Source: JACMQX01 sp044225675
GTDB taxonomy: Bacteria; Pseudomonadota; Gammaproteobacteria; Burkholderiales; Burkholderiaceae_C
NCBI GenBank assembly: GCA_044225675.1
Contig: JBGAIH010000008.1
Span: forward strand, 62,001 to 126,000
Direction: 5' to 3'
DNA length: 64,000 nt
Below the pieces are notes generated by a model. The model saw only the letters and a list, made by a program, of their open reading frames with translations. It was not told the origin of the DNA and made no database searches. A program made the translations under genes and the position numbers. Positions 17,055-26,302 of this stretch are shown here, one piece after another. The number at the start of each line of letters is the position of its first letter. Within the stretch, counting starts at the first letter, position 1.

Positions 17055-18464
17055 TTGATCCGAGCCGTTTCCACGAGCATCGACGTCACAGGTCCGACTC
17101 CGCTGGAGACGGGCCCCGCTCCGCTGGAGCTGCGCCCGCGCGTCGGGCTGAGCCTGTTCTGGCGAACCTTCTTCCTGCTGGCCCTGCTGCTGATCGGCAG
17201 CATCGTCGCGTGGCTGCAGACCTTCCGCGCGCTGGAGTTCGAGCCGCGCGCCATCCAGACCGCCAACCAGATCGCCTCGCTCGTCAACCTCAGCCGGGCC
17301 GCGCTGGTGCACGCGGACGCCATCGCGCGCGTCTCGCTCGTCAAGACGCTGGCCGACACCGAAGGCGTGCGCATCCTGCCGCGCGAGCCGGGCGACACCT
17401 GGGAGGCCTTCGACGCCGAGGTGCTCGACCAGCGCATTGCCGAGGAACTCGCCACGCGCCTGGGTCCGGCCACTGTGGTCGCCAAGTCGGTCAATCGCGA
17501 GGAAGGCCTGTGGATCGGCTTCAACATCGAGGGCGACGCCTATTGGCTGCTGATGGACCGCGCCCGCTTCACTGCCGTCGGCGGCAAGACCTGGCTGATC
17601 TGGCTGATCATCGCGGCGGCACTGTCGCTGGCCGGCGCCGCGCTGATCGCGCGGCTGATCAACCGGCCGCTCAAGCAGCTGTCGTTTGCCGCCAGCCGCG
17701 TGCGCGACGGCGACTTCGACGCGAGCCGCCTCGACGAAAAGGCCGTGACCAGTGAGATCCGCGAGGTCAACATCGGCTTCAACCGCATGGCCCAGCAGCT
17801 GGCCAAGATCGAGCAGGACCGCGCGGTCATGCTCGCCGGCATCTCCCATGACCTGCGCACGCCCCTGGCGCGGCTGCGGCTGGAAACCGAGATGAGTGTG
17901 GCCGACCTGGACGCGCGCAACCACATGGCGTCCGACATCGACCAGCTCGACGCGATCATCGACAAGTTCCTCGACTATGCGCGGCCAGACCATGTGGAGC
18001 TGCGGCCGGTGGTGCTCAACGAAGTGATCGAGGCCTGCCTCTACGCGGTGCAGGACCACGGCGACATGCGCATCAACCTCGATCTCGCGCCCAACCTGGT
18101 CGTGATGGCTGATGAGGTGGAGCTCGCTCGCGTCATCTCCAACCTGCTGGAGAACGCCCGCCGTTACGGCAAGACGCCCGAGACCGGCATCGCCGTGGTC
18201 GACATCGCGGCCAAGGCGCGCAATGAATGGGTGCTGCTCAAGGTGCGCGACCACGGCATGGGCGTCGCGGCCGAGACGCTGCCCAATCTCGTCAAGCCCT
18301 TCTTCCGCGGCGACGCGGCGCGCACCGCCGCCACCGGGGCTGGCCTGGGGCTGTCCATCGTCGACAAGACGGTGCAACGCATGGGCGGCATCTTCGCGCT
18401 GGCCAACACCACCTCGGGCGGCCTGGCGGCCCACGTCAAGCTGCAGAAGGCGCGGGAAGGCTGA
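17055..18464 (+). CDS. EnvZ-type sensor histidine kinase
   Basis: A membrane histidine kinase of 469 residues. TM1 (FFLLALLLIGSIVAWLQ) and TM2 (WLIWLIIAAALSLAGAALIA) flank a periplasmic sensor of about 130 residues. A HAMP linker follows, then HisKA with the phospho-accepting His in GISHDLRTPLARLRLETEM, and HATPase with N-box NLLENARRYG, DHGMGV and GAGLGLSIVDK. It should phosphorylate the upstream OmpR-type regulator. The start is a TTG (17055) with AGGTGAG just upstream; there is no ATG before TM1. The N-terminus holds a short imperfect duplication (GPTPLETGPAPLE). It converges on ispF. Confidence 0.9.
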   Translation: MIRAVSTSIDVTGPTPLETGPAPLELRPRVGLSLFWRTFFLLALLLIGSIVAWLQTFRALEFEPRAIQTANQIASLVNLSRAALVHADAIARVSLVKTLADTEGVRILPREPGDTWEAFDAEVLDQRIAEELATRLGPATVVAKSVNREEGLWIGFNIEGDAYWLLMDRARFTAVGGKTWLIWLIIAAALSLAGAALIARLINRPLKQLSFAASRVRDGDFDASRLDEKAVTSEIREVNIGFNRMAQQLAKIEQDRAVMLAGISHDLRTPLARLRLETEMSVADLDARNHMASDIDQLDAIIDKFLDYARPDHVELRPVVLNEVIEACLYAVQDHGDMRINLDLAPNLVVMADEVELARVISNLLENARRYGKTPETGIAVVDIAAKARNEWVLLKVRDHGMGVAAETLPNLVKPFFRGDAARTAATGAGLGLSIVDKTVQRMGGIFALANTTSGGLAAHVKLQKAREG

Positions 18465-18496
18465 AGCGTCCGGCCCGCCTGCGTGCGAGGCAGCCC

Positions 18497-18982
18497 TCAG
18501 GCCGCGAGCAGCAGCACCACGGCGCGGGCCTCGATGCTCAGGCCCTGCCCCACCGGCCCCAGCTTCTCGGCCGTCTTGGCCTTCACATTCACCGCATCGA
18601 GCGGCAGGCCGAGCGTGGCCGCGATGCGCTCGCGCATGGCCGCGATGTGCGGCGCCAGGCGCGGCGCCTGCGCGATGACGGTGCTGTCGATGTTGCCCAC
18701 GGTCCAGCCGGCCTCGCGCACGCGCCGCGCCGCCTCGGCCAGCAAAATGGCAGAGTCGGCACCGCGAAAGCGCAGATCCGTGTCCGGAAAATGCGTGCCG
18801 ATGTCGCCAAGCGCCGCAGCGCCCAACAGCGCGTCGGTGATGGCGTGCAGCAGCACGTCGGCGTCGGAGTGGCCCAGCAGGCCCGTGCTGTGGGGGATGT
18901 CGACGCCGCCGATCACCAGGCGCCGGCCCGGCACCAGGGCGTGGACGTCCCAGCCTTCGCCGATGCGCAGGCGCGCCGTCAT
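18497..18982 (-). CDS. ispF: 2-C-methyl-D-erythritol 2,4-cyclodiphosphate synthase
   Basis: Fifth step of the MEP isoprenoid pathway: converts CDP-ME-2-phosphate to MEcPP with release of CMP. The length, 161 residues, is standard. The zinc ligands are visible in GWDVHAL and GHSDADVLLHAI, followed by DIGTHFPD and the CMP-binding AKTAEKLGPVG. The ATG at 18982 overlaps the ispD stop by 4 bases, so the two are translationally coupled. Confidence 0.96.
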   Translation of the reverse strand: MTARLRIGEGWDVHALVPGRRLVIGGVDIPHSTGLLGHSDADVLLHAITDALLGAAALGDIGTHFPDTDLRFRGADSAILLAEAARRVREAGWTVGNIDSTVIAQAPRLAPHIAAMRERIAATLGLPLDAVNVKAKTAEKLGPVGQGLSIEARAVVLLLAA

Positions 18983-19692
18983 GCGCGGCCCCTGAGCACC
19001 GACTCGGCCAGCGCGAAATCCTCGGGCCAGGTCACCTTGAAGTTCAGCGCGCTGCCGGGCACGAGCCGGGGCAGGTGCCCGGCCGCCTCCATGGCGCTGG
19101 CTTCGTCGGTCACGGACGCGCCGGCCGTGCGCAATGCCGCCGCCAGTGCGCCGATGCGAAACATCTGCGGCGTCTGGGCGAGCCATTTGTCGCTGCGGTC
19201 CACCGTCTCGGCCGAGCGGCCGCCCGCCTCGCGCTTGAGCGTGTCGGCCAGCCGGTGCGCCAGCAGGCCGCCGACCGGGTCGTCCTGGCAGGCGTCGATC
19301 AGCGCGTCGATCTGGGCTGCGGTCACGAGGCAGCGCGCCGCGTCGTGCACGAGCACCCAGTCCTGCAACGCCGCGCCGCCGGCCACGAGGTGATCAAGGC
19401 CCGCGAGCACGCTGGCCGCGCGGGTGTCGCCGCCGCAGTCGGCCACCGAAAACAGCGTCCGCCCCGCAAGAATGAGCTGCAGAAAACTGTCGCCCGGCGC
19501 CACCACCACCAGTCCGCGCCGGATCCGCTGCACGCCGGAAAAAGCGGCCAGCGTATGCATGACCATCGGCTTGCCGGCCAGCGGCTGGTACTGCTTGGGC
19601 GCGCTGCTGCGGGCGGCCCCCAGCGCACGACGGCCCACGCCCGCGCACGGAATCAGGGCATACAACGCGGGGGAGCGGGGAGAGGAACTCAT
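18979..19692 (-). CDS. ispD: 2-C-methyl-D-erythritol 4-phosphate cytidylyltransferase
   Basis: Third step of the MEP pathway: joins MEP to CTP to give CDP-ME. 237 residues. The nucleotide-binding loop IPCAGVGRRALGAARSSAPKQY near residue 14 (a longer, Ala-rich version of the usual loop), VLVHDAARCLV, DTLKR, TDEASAME and the closing NFKVTWPEDFALAE are all family features. It is the first gene of the ispD-ispF pair, divergent from the caspase-like gene, with about 160 bases between starts. Confidence 0.95.
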   Translation of the reverse strand: MSSSPRSPALYALIPCAGVGRRALGAARSSAPKQYQPLAGKPMVMHTLAAFSGVQRIRRGLVVVAPGDSFLQLILAGRTLFSVADCGGDTRAASVLAGLDHLVAGGAALQDWVLVHDAARCLVTAAQIDALIDACQDDPVGGLLAHRLADTLKREAGGRSAETVDRSDKWLAQTPQMFRIGALAAALRTAGASVTDEASAMEAAGHLPRLVPGSALNFKVTWPEDFALAESVLRGRA

Positions 19693-19855
19693 CTGCGAGG
19701 GATTCTAAGTCGCAGCGCGGCCTCGGCACCGGGTGCAGCCAGGCGGATTCAAGCCGCCTCACCCGAACATGGGAAGCGCCCACGCCGGCCGCGTGATACA
19801 ACGCCTGCCGTTGTCTGTCCGGCTTCAGCGCCTACCTCTTTCATCCGCACCCGCC

Positions 19856-21466
19856 ATGCCTGCCCTTCTTCGATCTGTTTCCGCATTCGCCTCGTCCCTG
19901 CCTCTTGCGTTGGCGCGCATGCGTCCCCTGTTGCTCGGCGCCGCCCTGCTGAGCGCAGCCGCCGGGGCGCAGGCGCCGGGTGACATCCGCGTTGCGCTGG
20001 TGATCGGCAATGCCGCCTACACTGGCGCGCCGGCCCTGGCCAATCCGGTCAATGACGCCAAGGCGATGTCCGAAACCCTCAAGGGCCTGGGCTTCAGCGT
20101 GCTGGAACTGCGCGACGGCAACAAGGCCCAGATGGCCGAGGCGATCGAGCGCGTGCGCGCCAGCCTGCGCGGCAAGCAGGGCGTGGGCCTGTTCTACTAC
20201 GCGGGCCATGGCCTGCAGGTGGATTTGCGCAACTACATGGTGCCGGTGGATGCGCGACTGGCAAGCGCGGGCGACGTGCCCCGGCAGACGGTGGACGTCG
20301 GCGCCGTGATCGATGCCTTCAAGGCAGCGGGCAACCGCATGAACATCGTGGTGCTCGACGCCTGCCGCGACAACCCCTTCGGCAAGGACCTGACCAGCGG
20401 CAAGGGCCTGGCACCGGTCGACGCCCCCACTGGCACTTTCCTGGCCTATGCCACCGCCCCCGGCAACGTGGCCGAAGACGGCGACGTCAAGAGCGGCAAC
20501 GGCCTGTACACCCAGTACCTGCTGCAGGAGCTTCGCAAGCCCCAGTCGCGCATCGAGGACGTTTTCAAGCGCGTGCGCTTTGGCGTGCGCAAGGCCAGCA
20601 ACGGGCGGCAGATTCCCTGGGAGAGCACCAGCCTGGAGGAGGACTTCCAGTTCAACGACGGCCGGGTGGTCGCCGTCGCCAAACCCACGGGCACGCAGCT
20701 TCAGGCCGAATTCAGCCAGGAGAAGCAGGACTGGGACCGCATCAAGGACAGCCGCAATCCCGACGACTTCTATGCCTTCGTCCAGAAGTACCCGAGCGGC
20801 ATCATCTCGGAGTCGGCCCATGCGCGGCTGAACCAGCTCGCGCGCGTGAACATGGTCGTGCAAGGCGCCGGCGCCGACGGCAAGGACCAGGCCTACACGC
20901 TCACCAAGTTCCGCCTGGGCGACGTGTATGAACTGCGCAACGGCACCGGCACGCCCGGCGAGAAGACCAGCACCATCGTCTACCGCGTGACGAAGGTGGA
21001 GCCGGACCGCATAGAAGTCATGATGGACTATCCGGGCATGAACGTCCCCAGCACGCCGCAGATCTTCGACGGCTCCGGCGCGCTGGTGGCGGTGGGCGAG
21101 ATCAGCCGCTACGACCCGCCGCAAAGCTACGTGCCGGGCGGCCTGCTGCAGGTCGGCCAGACCTGGAAGGCCGGCTACCAGGTCACCTGGGGCCGCCAGA
21201 TGAACCTGCCGCCGCGCACGCTCACGGTGGAGGGCCGCATCGCCGCACGCGAGCAGATCGAGCTGCCCGCTGGCCGCTTCAACGCCTTCCGCTTCGACAC
21301 GTCCAACCGCGCCTTCGATGCCCGGGGTGAGCAGCCGGCCTCGCAGGCCACCGTCTGGATGGTGCCGGACGTGCCGTTTCCGATCAAGGTCGACAGCACC
21401 GTCGAGGTGGCCGGCCGCAAGATGCGCAACGTCCTTGAGCTGGTGCGGATGACGCGCGGCAGCTGA
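19856..21466 (+). CDS. Caspase-family (C14, orthocaspase-like) exported protein
   Basis: A 536-residue protein with a caspase p20-like domain after an N-terminal hydrophobic segment (PLLLGAALLSAAAGAQA). The opening RVALVIGNAAY, the catalytic His118 in FYYAGHGLQ and Cys170 in VVLDACRDNPF are intact, so it should be an active cysteine peptidase. After the caspase fold (to about residue 270) comes a region of roughly 260 residues with no domain I recognise, rich in beta-type sequence and suited to binding. The start could instead be the ATG at 19919, which gives a tighter signal peptide. Such proteins are probably periplasmic or outer-membrane exposed. It lies between ispD and mfd with no obvious partner. 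Confidence 0.85.
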   Translation: MPALLRSVSAFASSLPLALARMRPLLLGAALLSAAAGAQAPGDIRVALVIGNAAYTGAPALANPVNDAKAMSETLKGLGFSVLELRDGNKAQMAEAIERVRASLRGKQGVGLFYYAGHGLQVDLRNYMVPVDARLASAGDVPRQTVDVGAVIDAFKAAGNRMNIVVLDACRDNPFGKDLTSGKGLAPVDAPTGTFLAYATAPGNVAEDGDVKSGNGLYTQYLLQELRKPQSRIEDVFKRVRFGVRKASNGRQIPWESTSLEEDFQFNDGRVVAVAKPTGTQLQAEFSQEKQDWDRIKDSRNPDDFYAFVQKYPSGIISESAHARLNQLARVNMVVQGAGADGKDQAYTLTKFRLGDVYELRNGTGTPGEKTSTIVYRVTKVEPDRIEVMMDYPGMNVPSTPQIFDGSGALVAVGEISRYDPPQSYVPGGLLQVGQTWKAGYQVTWGRQMNLPPRTLTVEGRIAAREQIELPAGRFNAFRFDTSNRAFDARGEQPASQATVWMVPDVPFPIKVDSTVEVAGRKMRNVLELVRMTRGS

Positions 21467-21577
21467 CGCCATCGCGTGCGCCCGGCGCAACGACGCGCCA
21501 ACGCACCGAAGCCAAGGGACGCCGCCTCCGCCCACGCGCTGCAAGGGCGCGGCAGGCCCGATAAAATCAGGAGCGTC

Positions 21578-21609
21578 CACCCCCCGTCCTGACCCACGGG
21601 GGGTGTTTT
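21578..21609 (+). terminator. Strong GC hairpin with T run, upstream of mfd
   Basis: A perfect 10-bp stem CACCCCCCGT/ACGGGGGGTG with an 8-base loop is followed by TTTT. It can terminate the caspase-like transcript. It also lies downstream of a possible mfd -10 element (TAAAAT within 21561-21567), so it may instead be a leader hairpin of mfd. Confidence 0.7.
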
Positions 21610-21639
21610 CCATTTGCTCCACGCCGCACACCCTCCCCG

Positions 21640-24600
21640 ATGGACCTTCCCAAGCTCACGACTGGCAAGCGCTACACGCTGCCGCGCCCGCCCGGCTCCG
21701 CCGACGCCCTGCTGCTGGCGCGGCTGGCCGCGCGCGACAAGGCCGAGGGACGTCTGACGGCCATCGTCACCGCCGACGCGACCGATGCGCAGCGCCTGCT
21801 CGACGAACTCGCGTTCTTCGCGCCCGACCTGCGCGGGGCCCTGTTCCCCGACTGGGAGACCCTGCCCTACGACACCTTCTCGCCGCACCAGGACCTGATC
21901 AGCGAGCGGTTGGCCACGCTGTGGCGCATCTCGCGGCGCGAGCGCGACACCGGCGCCGACGTGGTGATCGTGCCCGCCACCACCGCGCTGTACCGCCTTG
22001 CACCTCCGTCCTTCCTGGCCGGCTACACCTTCCACTTCAAGGTCAAGCAGAAACTCGACGAGGCGCGCCTGAAGGCGCAGCTCACCCTGGCCGGCTACAG
22101 CCACGTCACGCAGGTGGTGAGCCCCGGCGAGTACGCGGTGCGCGGCGGGCTGATCGACCTCTTCCCGATGGGCTCGCCCGTGCCCTACCGCGTCGACCTG
22201 TTCGACGACGAGATCGACTCGATCCGCACCTTCGACCCCGACAGCCAGCGCAGCCTCTACCCCGTGCCCGAGGTGCGCCTGCTGCCCGGCCGCGAGTTCC
22301 CGATGGACGACGATGCCCGGGCGCGCTTTCGCAGCCGCTGGCGCGAGCTGCTGGAGGGCGACCCGACCAAGAGCCGCATCTACAAGGACATGGGCAACGG
22401 CGTGGCGACGGCCGGCATCGAGTACTACCTGCCACTGTTCTTCGAGCAGACCGCCACCGTCTTTGACTACCTGGGCGCCGACGCCACCGTCGTGCTGCAC
22501 GGCGACCTGGAGCCTGCCTTCCAGGCGTTCTGGCAGGACACGCGCGAGCGCTACCGCCTGGTGCAGGGCGACCCGGAGCGCCCTGCCCTGCCGCCGGAAG
22601 CGCTGTTCCTGTCGGCCGAGCAGTTCTACAGCCTCGCCAACGGGCATGCACAGCTGGCCGTCCGTCCGCCGGCCGGTGAGGTCACGCTGGCCGAAGTGTC
22701 GCCGCTGCCGCCGCTGGCCGTGGTGCGCGGTGCCGACGAGCCGCTGGCACGCCTGAAAGACCATTTGCGCAACACGCAGCACCGCGTGCTGCTGCTGGCC
22801 GAAAGCGACGGCCGGCGCGAGAGCCTGCTCGACTTCCTGCGGGCGAGCCACCTGTCGCCACCGGCCTTCGACTCGCTGGAGGAGTTCCGCCAGCATGACG
22901 ACGAGAAGATCGGCATCGCCACCGCCGCGCTCGTCACCGGCTTTGCCTGGGACGAGGAAGGCATCGACTTCGTCACCGAGACCGAACTCTTCGCCGCCGG
23001 GCCGACGGCGCGCCGGCGCAAGAAGCAGGAGCAGGTCAGCGACGTCGAAGCGCTGATCAAGGACCTGTCGGAGCTGAACGTGGGCGATCCGGTGGTCCAT
23101 TCGGCGCACGGAATCGGCCGCTACCGGGGCCTGGTCAACATGGATCTGGGCCAGGGCACGAACGCCGACGGAACGCCGCAGCTGCAGGAGTTCCTGCACC
23201 TGGAGTACGCCGACAAGGCCACGCTGTACGTGCCGGTCAGCCAGCTGCACCTGATCAGCCGCTACACCGGCGTGAGCGCCGACGAGGCGCCGCTGCACAA
23301 GCTCGGTTCGGGCCAGTGGGAAAAGGCCAAGCGCAAGGCCGCCGAACAGGTGCGCGACTCGGCCGCCGAACTGCTGAACATCTACGCCCGCCGCGCCGCG
23401 CGCGAAGGCCACCCGTTCCGCTATTCGCCGCAGGACTACGAGACCTTTGCCAACGACTTCGGCTTCGAGGAAACCGCCGACCAGCGCGGGGCCATCCACG
23501 CCGTGATCCAGGACATGATCTCGCCCAGGCCGATGGACCGGCTGGTGTGCGGCGACGTGGGCTTCGGCAAGACCGAGGTGGCGCTGCGCGCCGCCTTCAT
23601 CGCCGTGACCGGCGGCAAGCAGGTCGCCTTCCTCGCGCCGACCACGCTGCTGGCCGAGCAGCACTACCAGACGCTGGTGGACCGCTTCTCCAAATGGCCG
23701 GTGAAGGTGATGGAAGTCTCGCGCTTCCGCTCGGGCAAGGAGATTACGGCCGCGATGAAGGGCATCGCCGACGGCAGCGTCGACATCGTCGTGGGCACGC
23801 ACAAGCTGCTGTCGGAGTCCACCCGCTTCAAGAACCTGGGCCTGCTGATCATCGACGAGGAGCACCGCTTCGGCGTGCGGCACAAGGAGGCGATGAAGGC
23901 CTTGCGCGCCGAGGTCGACGTGCTGACGCTGACGGCCACGCCGATCCCGCGCACGCTGGGCATGGCGCTCGAAGGCCTGCGCGACCTCAGCGTGATCGCG
24001 ACCGCGCCGCAGCGGCGGCTGGCGATCAAGACCTTCGTGCGCAACGAGGGCAACGGCGTGATCCGCGAGGCGGTGCTGCGCGAGCTCAAGCGCGGCGGCC
24101 AGGTGTACTTCCTGCACAACGAGGTCGAGACCATCCAGAACCGGCGCGAGCGCCTGGAGCAGTTGCTGCCCGAGGCACGCATCGCGGTCGCCCACGGCCA
24201 GATGCCCGAGCGCGAGCTCGAACGCGTGATGCGCGACTTCGTGGCGCAGCGCTTCAACGTGCTGCTGTGCTCGACCATCATCGAGACCGGCATCGACGTG
24301 CCGACGGCCAACACCATCGTGATCAGCCGCGCCGACAAGTTCGGCCTGGCCCAGCTGCACCAGCTGCGCGGCCGCGTCGGCCGCAGCCACCATCAGGCCT
24401 ATGCCTACCTCATGGTCCCCGACAAGGAGAGCCTGACCAAGCAGGCGGCGCAGCGGCTGGACGCCATCCAGCAGATGGAGGAGCTGGGCTCGGGCTTCTA
24501 CCTCGCGATGCACGACCTGGAGATCCGCGGCGCCGGCGAGGTGCTGGGCGAAAACCAGAGCGGCAACATGCTGGAGATCGGCTTCCAGCTCTACAACGAG

Positions 24601-25122
24601 ATGCTGGCCGAGGCCGTGCGCTCGCTCAAGGCGGGCAAGGAGCCCGACCTGCTGAGCCCGCTGTCGGTAACGACCGAGATCAACCTGCACGCGCCCGCCC
24701 TGCTGCCCGACGACTACTGCGGCGACGTGCACCTGCGCCTGTCGTTCTACAAGAAGCTGGCCACCGCGAAGAACACCGACCAGATCGATGCGCTACTGGA
24801 GGAGATCGTCGACCGCTTCGGCAAGCTGCCGCCGCAGGCGCAGACGCTGATCGACGTGCACCGTCTGCGCGTGATCGCGCGGCCCTATGGCGTGGTCAAG
24901 GTCGATGCGGCGCCGGGCGTGATCAACATCACCTTCCGCAAGGACGCGCCGATCGAGCCGCTGCGCATCATCGAGCTGGTGCAGAAGAACCGCCACATCA
25001 AGTTCGCCGGCAACGAGAAGCTGCGCATCGAACGCGAACTCAAGGAGCCCAAGGACCGGGCGCAGATGGTGCGCGACGTGTTGCGCAGCCTCGGCCAGCC
25101 GAAGGTGGCCGAGGCTGCCTGA
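21640..25122 (+). CDS. mfd: Transcription-repair coupling factor Mfd
   Basis: A 1160-residue DNA translocase that removes RNA polymerase stalled at lesions and recruits UvrA. The UvrB-homology N-terminus has FPDWETLPYD and SERLATLWR. The RNA-polymerase-interacting domain follows from about residue 480 (GDPVVHSAHGIGRYRGL). The RecG-like motor has Walker A GDVGFGKTEVALRAAF, the DEEH box LLIIDEEHRFGVRHKEAMK, TATPIPRTL, and QLRGRVGRSHHQAYAYL. The length and domain order are complete. The start is the ATG at 21640. It ends in a hairpin at 25129. Confidence 0.97.
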   Translation: MDLPKLTTGKRYTLPRPPGSADALLLARLAARDKAEGRLTAIVTADATDAQRLLDELAFFAPDLRGALFPDWETLPYDTFSPHQDLISERLATLWRISRRERDTGADVVIVPATTALYRLAPPSFLAGYTFHFKVKQKLDEARLKAQLTLAGYSHVTQVVSPGEYAVRGGLIDLFPMGSPVPYRVDLFDDEIDSIRTFDPDSQRSLYPVPEVRLLPGREFPMDDDARARFRSRWRELLEGDPTKSRIYKDMGNGVATAGIEYYLPLFFEQTATVFDYLGADATVVLHGDLEPAFQAFWQDTRERYRLVQGDPERPALPPEALFLSAEQFYSLANGHAQLAVRPPAGEVTLAEVSPLPPLAVVRGADEPLARLKDHLRNTQHRVLLLAESDGRRESLLDFLRASHLSPPAFDSLEEFRQHDDEKIGIATAALVTGFAWDEEGIDFVTETELFAAGPTARRRKKQEQVSDVEALIKDLSELNVGDPVVHSAHGIGRYRGLVNMDLGQGTNADGTPQLQEFLHLEYADKATLYVPVSQLHLISRYTGVSADEAPLHKLGSGQWEKAKRKAAEQVRDSAAELLNIYARRAAREGHPFRYSPQDYETFANDFGFEETADQRGAIHAVIQDMISPRPMDRLVCGDVGFGKTEVALRAAFIAVTGGKQVAFLAPTTLLAEQHYQTLVDRFSKWPVKVMEVSRFRSGKEITAAMKGIADGSVDIVVGTHKLLSESTRFKNLGLLIIDEEHRFGVRHKEAMKALRAEVDVLTLTATPIPRTLGMALEGLRDLSVIATAPQRRLAIKTFVRNEGNGVIREAVLRELKRGGQVYFLHNEVETIQNRRERLEQLLPEARIAVAHGQMPERELERVMRDFVAQRFNVLLCSTIIETGIDVPTANTIVISRADKFGLAQLHQLRGRVGRSHHQAYAYLMVPDKESLTKQAAQRLDAIQQMEELGSGFYLAMHDLEIRGAGEVLGENQSGNMLEIGFQLYNEMLAEAVRSLKAGKEPDLLSPLSVTTEINLHAPALLPDDYCGDVHLRLSFYKKLATAKNTDQIDALLEEIVDRFGKLPPQAQTLIDVHRLRVIARPYGVVKVDAAPGVINITFRKDAPIEPLRIIELVQKNRHIKFAGNEKLRIERELKEPKDRAQMVRDVLRSLGQPKVAEAA

Positions 25123-25128
25123 GGCGTG

Positions 25129-25155
25129 GGCCTCGCCATCCGGCGAGGCCGTTTG
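25129..25155 (+). terminator. Hairpin terminator after mfd
   Basis: A 9-bp stem GGCCTCGCC/GGCGAGGCC with loop ATCC (25138-25141), then GTTTGC. It lies 6 bases after the mfd stop in the gap to the convergent LysR gene. The T run is short, so efficiency is uncertain. Confidence 0.65.
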
Positions 25156-25193
25156 CGCTGCGGGAATCAGGCTCGCGCTGCCGCCGCGTGGCC

Positions 25194-26090
25194 TCAGGCC
25201 GACGCCGCCTGCCCCTTGAGCCAGGCTTCGAAGGTCTTGAGCACCGGGTTGTCGGCCTTCTGCTCCGGGCTCACGAGGTAGTAGGCCCGGTCGCTCGGGC
25301 AGGCGTGCCGCACGGGGATCACGAGGCGGCCACCGTAGAGGTCGTCGCCAAGCACGAAACGCGGCACGAGCGCCACCCCCAGGCCGCAGGCGGCCGCCTC
25401 GAGCGACATGAAGAACAGCTCGTAGCGCGGCCCCGCCAGCTCATGGCCCGGCAGAAAGCCGGCCGACTCGAACCAGTGGCGCCAGGCATAGGGCCGGGTG
25501 CCCTGCTGCAGCAGGGGCAGCTGCGCCAGCTCGCGCGGCGACAGGCGCTTGCGCGGCGCGATCAGCGCCGGGCTGCACACCGGCACCAGTTCCTCGGCCA
25601 TGAGATAGGTCGCGCGCGTGCCGGGCCAGTTGCCGTCGCCGGTGTGGATGGCCGCGTCCAGGCCCGAGTCGTCAAACAGGAAGGGCCGGCTGCGGCTGGC
25701 CAGGTTGAGCGTGATGTCCGGGTGCCGCCGCGCGAAGTCCGGCAGACGCGGCATCAGCCAGCGCGTGCCGAAGGTCGGCACGACCGCCAGCTCGAGCGTG
25801 CCGCCGCGCCCCTGACGGGCCATGAGGTCGAGCGTGTCGCGCTCCATCTCCTCCAGGCGGCGGCCGATCTGCCGGTGGTAGGCCTGGCCGGCCTCGGTCA
25901 GCACCACGCCCCGGCGCGAACGGCGGAACAGCTTGACGCCCAGGAAGCCTTCGAGCCCGGCGATCTGCCGGCACACCGCGCCCTGGCTCAGCGCCAGCTC
26001 GCCCGCCGCCTCGGTGAAGCTGCTGTGGCGCGCGGCCGCGTCGAAAGCCGTCAATGCGGCGGTGCTGGGGATCTTGCGGCGCAGGCTCAT
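25194..26090 (-). CDS. LysR-family regulator, likely of glutaryl-CoA dehydrogenase (GcdR-like)
   Basis: A LysR-type regulator of 298 residues. The N-terminal winged HTH covers AFDAAARHSSFTEAAGELAL and SQGAVCRQIAGLEGFLGVKLF; a LysR substrate-binding domain follows, with DAAIHTGDGNWPG and EAAACGLGVALVPRFV. It is of the GcvA/AmpR-like subgroup. Divergence from gcdH with a palindromic LysR box between (26148-26162) matches the arrangement of GcdR in Pseudomonas, so glutarate or glutaryl-CoA response is likely but inferred. The start ATG at 26090 fits the conserved N-terminus; an extension to 26321 would cross the operator region and is rejected. Confidence 0.9.
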   Translation of the reverse strand: MSLRRKIPSTAALTAFDAAARHSSFTEAAGELALSQGAVCRQIAGLEGFLGVKLFRRSRRGVVLTEAGQAYHRQIGRRLEEMERDTLDLMARQGRGGTLELAVVPTFGTRWLMPRLPDFARRHPDITLNLASRSRPFLFDDSGLDAAIHTGDGNWPGTRATYLMAEELVPVCSPALIAPRKRLSPRELAQLPLLQQGTRPYAWRHWFESAGFLPGHELAGPRYELFFMSLEAAACGLGVALVPRFVLGDDLYGGRLVIPVRHACPSDRAYYLVSPEQKADNPVLKTFEAWLKGQAASA

Positions 26091-26147
26091 GGGCGGTCGC
26101 GGCGCGGAGGCCGGGTGGAGGGGGGCGCAGGGCGGGCGTAGGTCGGA

Positions 26148-26162
26148 GTGCAATTCTTGCAC
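26148..26162. promoter_or_regulatory. Palindromic LysR box between the LysR gene and gcdH
   Basis: GTGCAATTCTTGCAC is a perfect 6-3-6 inverted repeat containing the LysR T-N11-A signature. It is 57 bases upstream of the LysR start and 140 bases upstream of gcdH, a typical position for autoregulation and activation of the divergent gene. Confidence 0.7.
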
Positions 26163-26235
26163 AGGTGGATGCAGACAAATCGTTTGCCTCGGCCCGGAAT
26201 GCCCCGTAGAGTCTCGCCTGGGGCCCGCCTCCATC

Positions 26236-26250
26236 TTGCGCAAAACGCAA
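26236..26250. promoter_or_regulatory. Second inverted repeat upstream of gcdH
   Basis: TTGCG-N5-CGCAA (26236-26250) is a perfect 5-bp inverted repeat sharing TTGC/GCAA halves with the LysR box 74 bases away. It could be an activation site or promoter-proximal operator for gcdH. Confidence 0.4.
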
Positions 26251-26302
26251 TCGGAGCGCCCTCCCTCACCCACTCCGACCCACATTTCACCGAACTTCCA
26301 CC

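Noticed and set aside
21175..24732. Minus-strand open frame of about 1185 codons opposite mfd
   Set aside because: Shadow of mfd: low-complexity His/Leu/Val/Gln composition, no motif, and complete conserved domains on the other strand.
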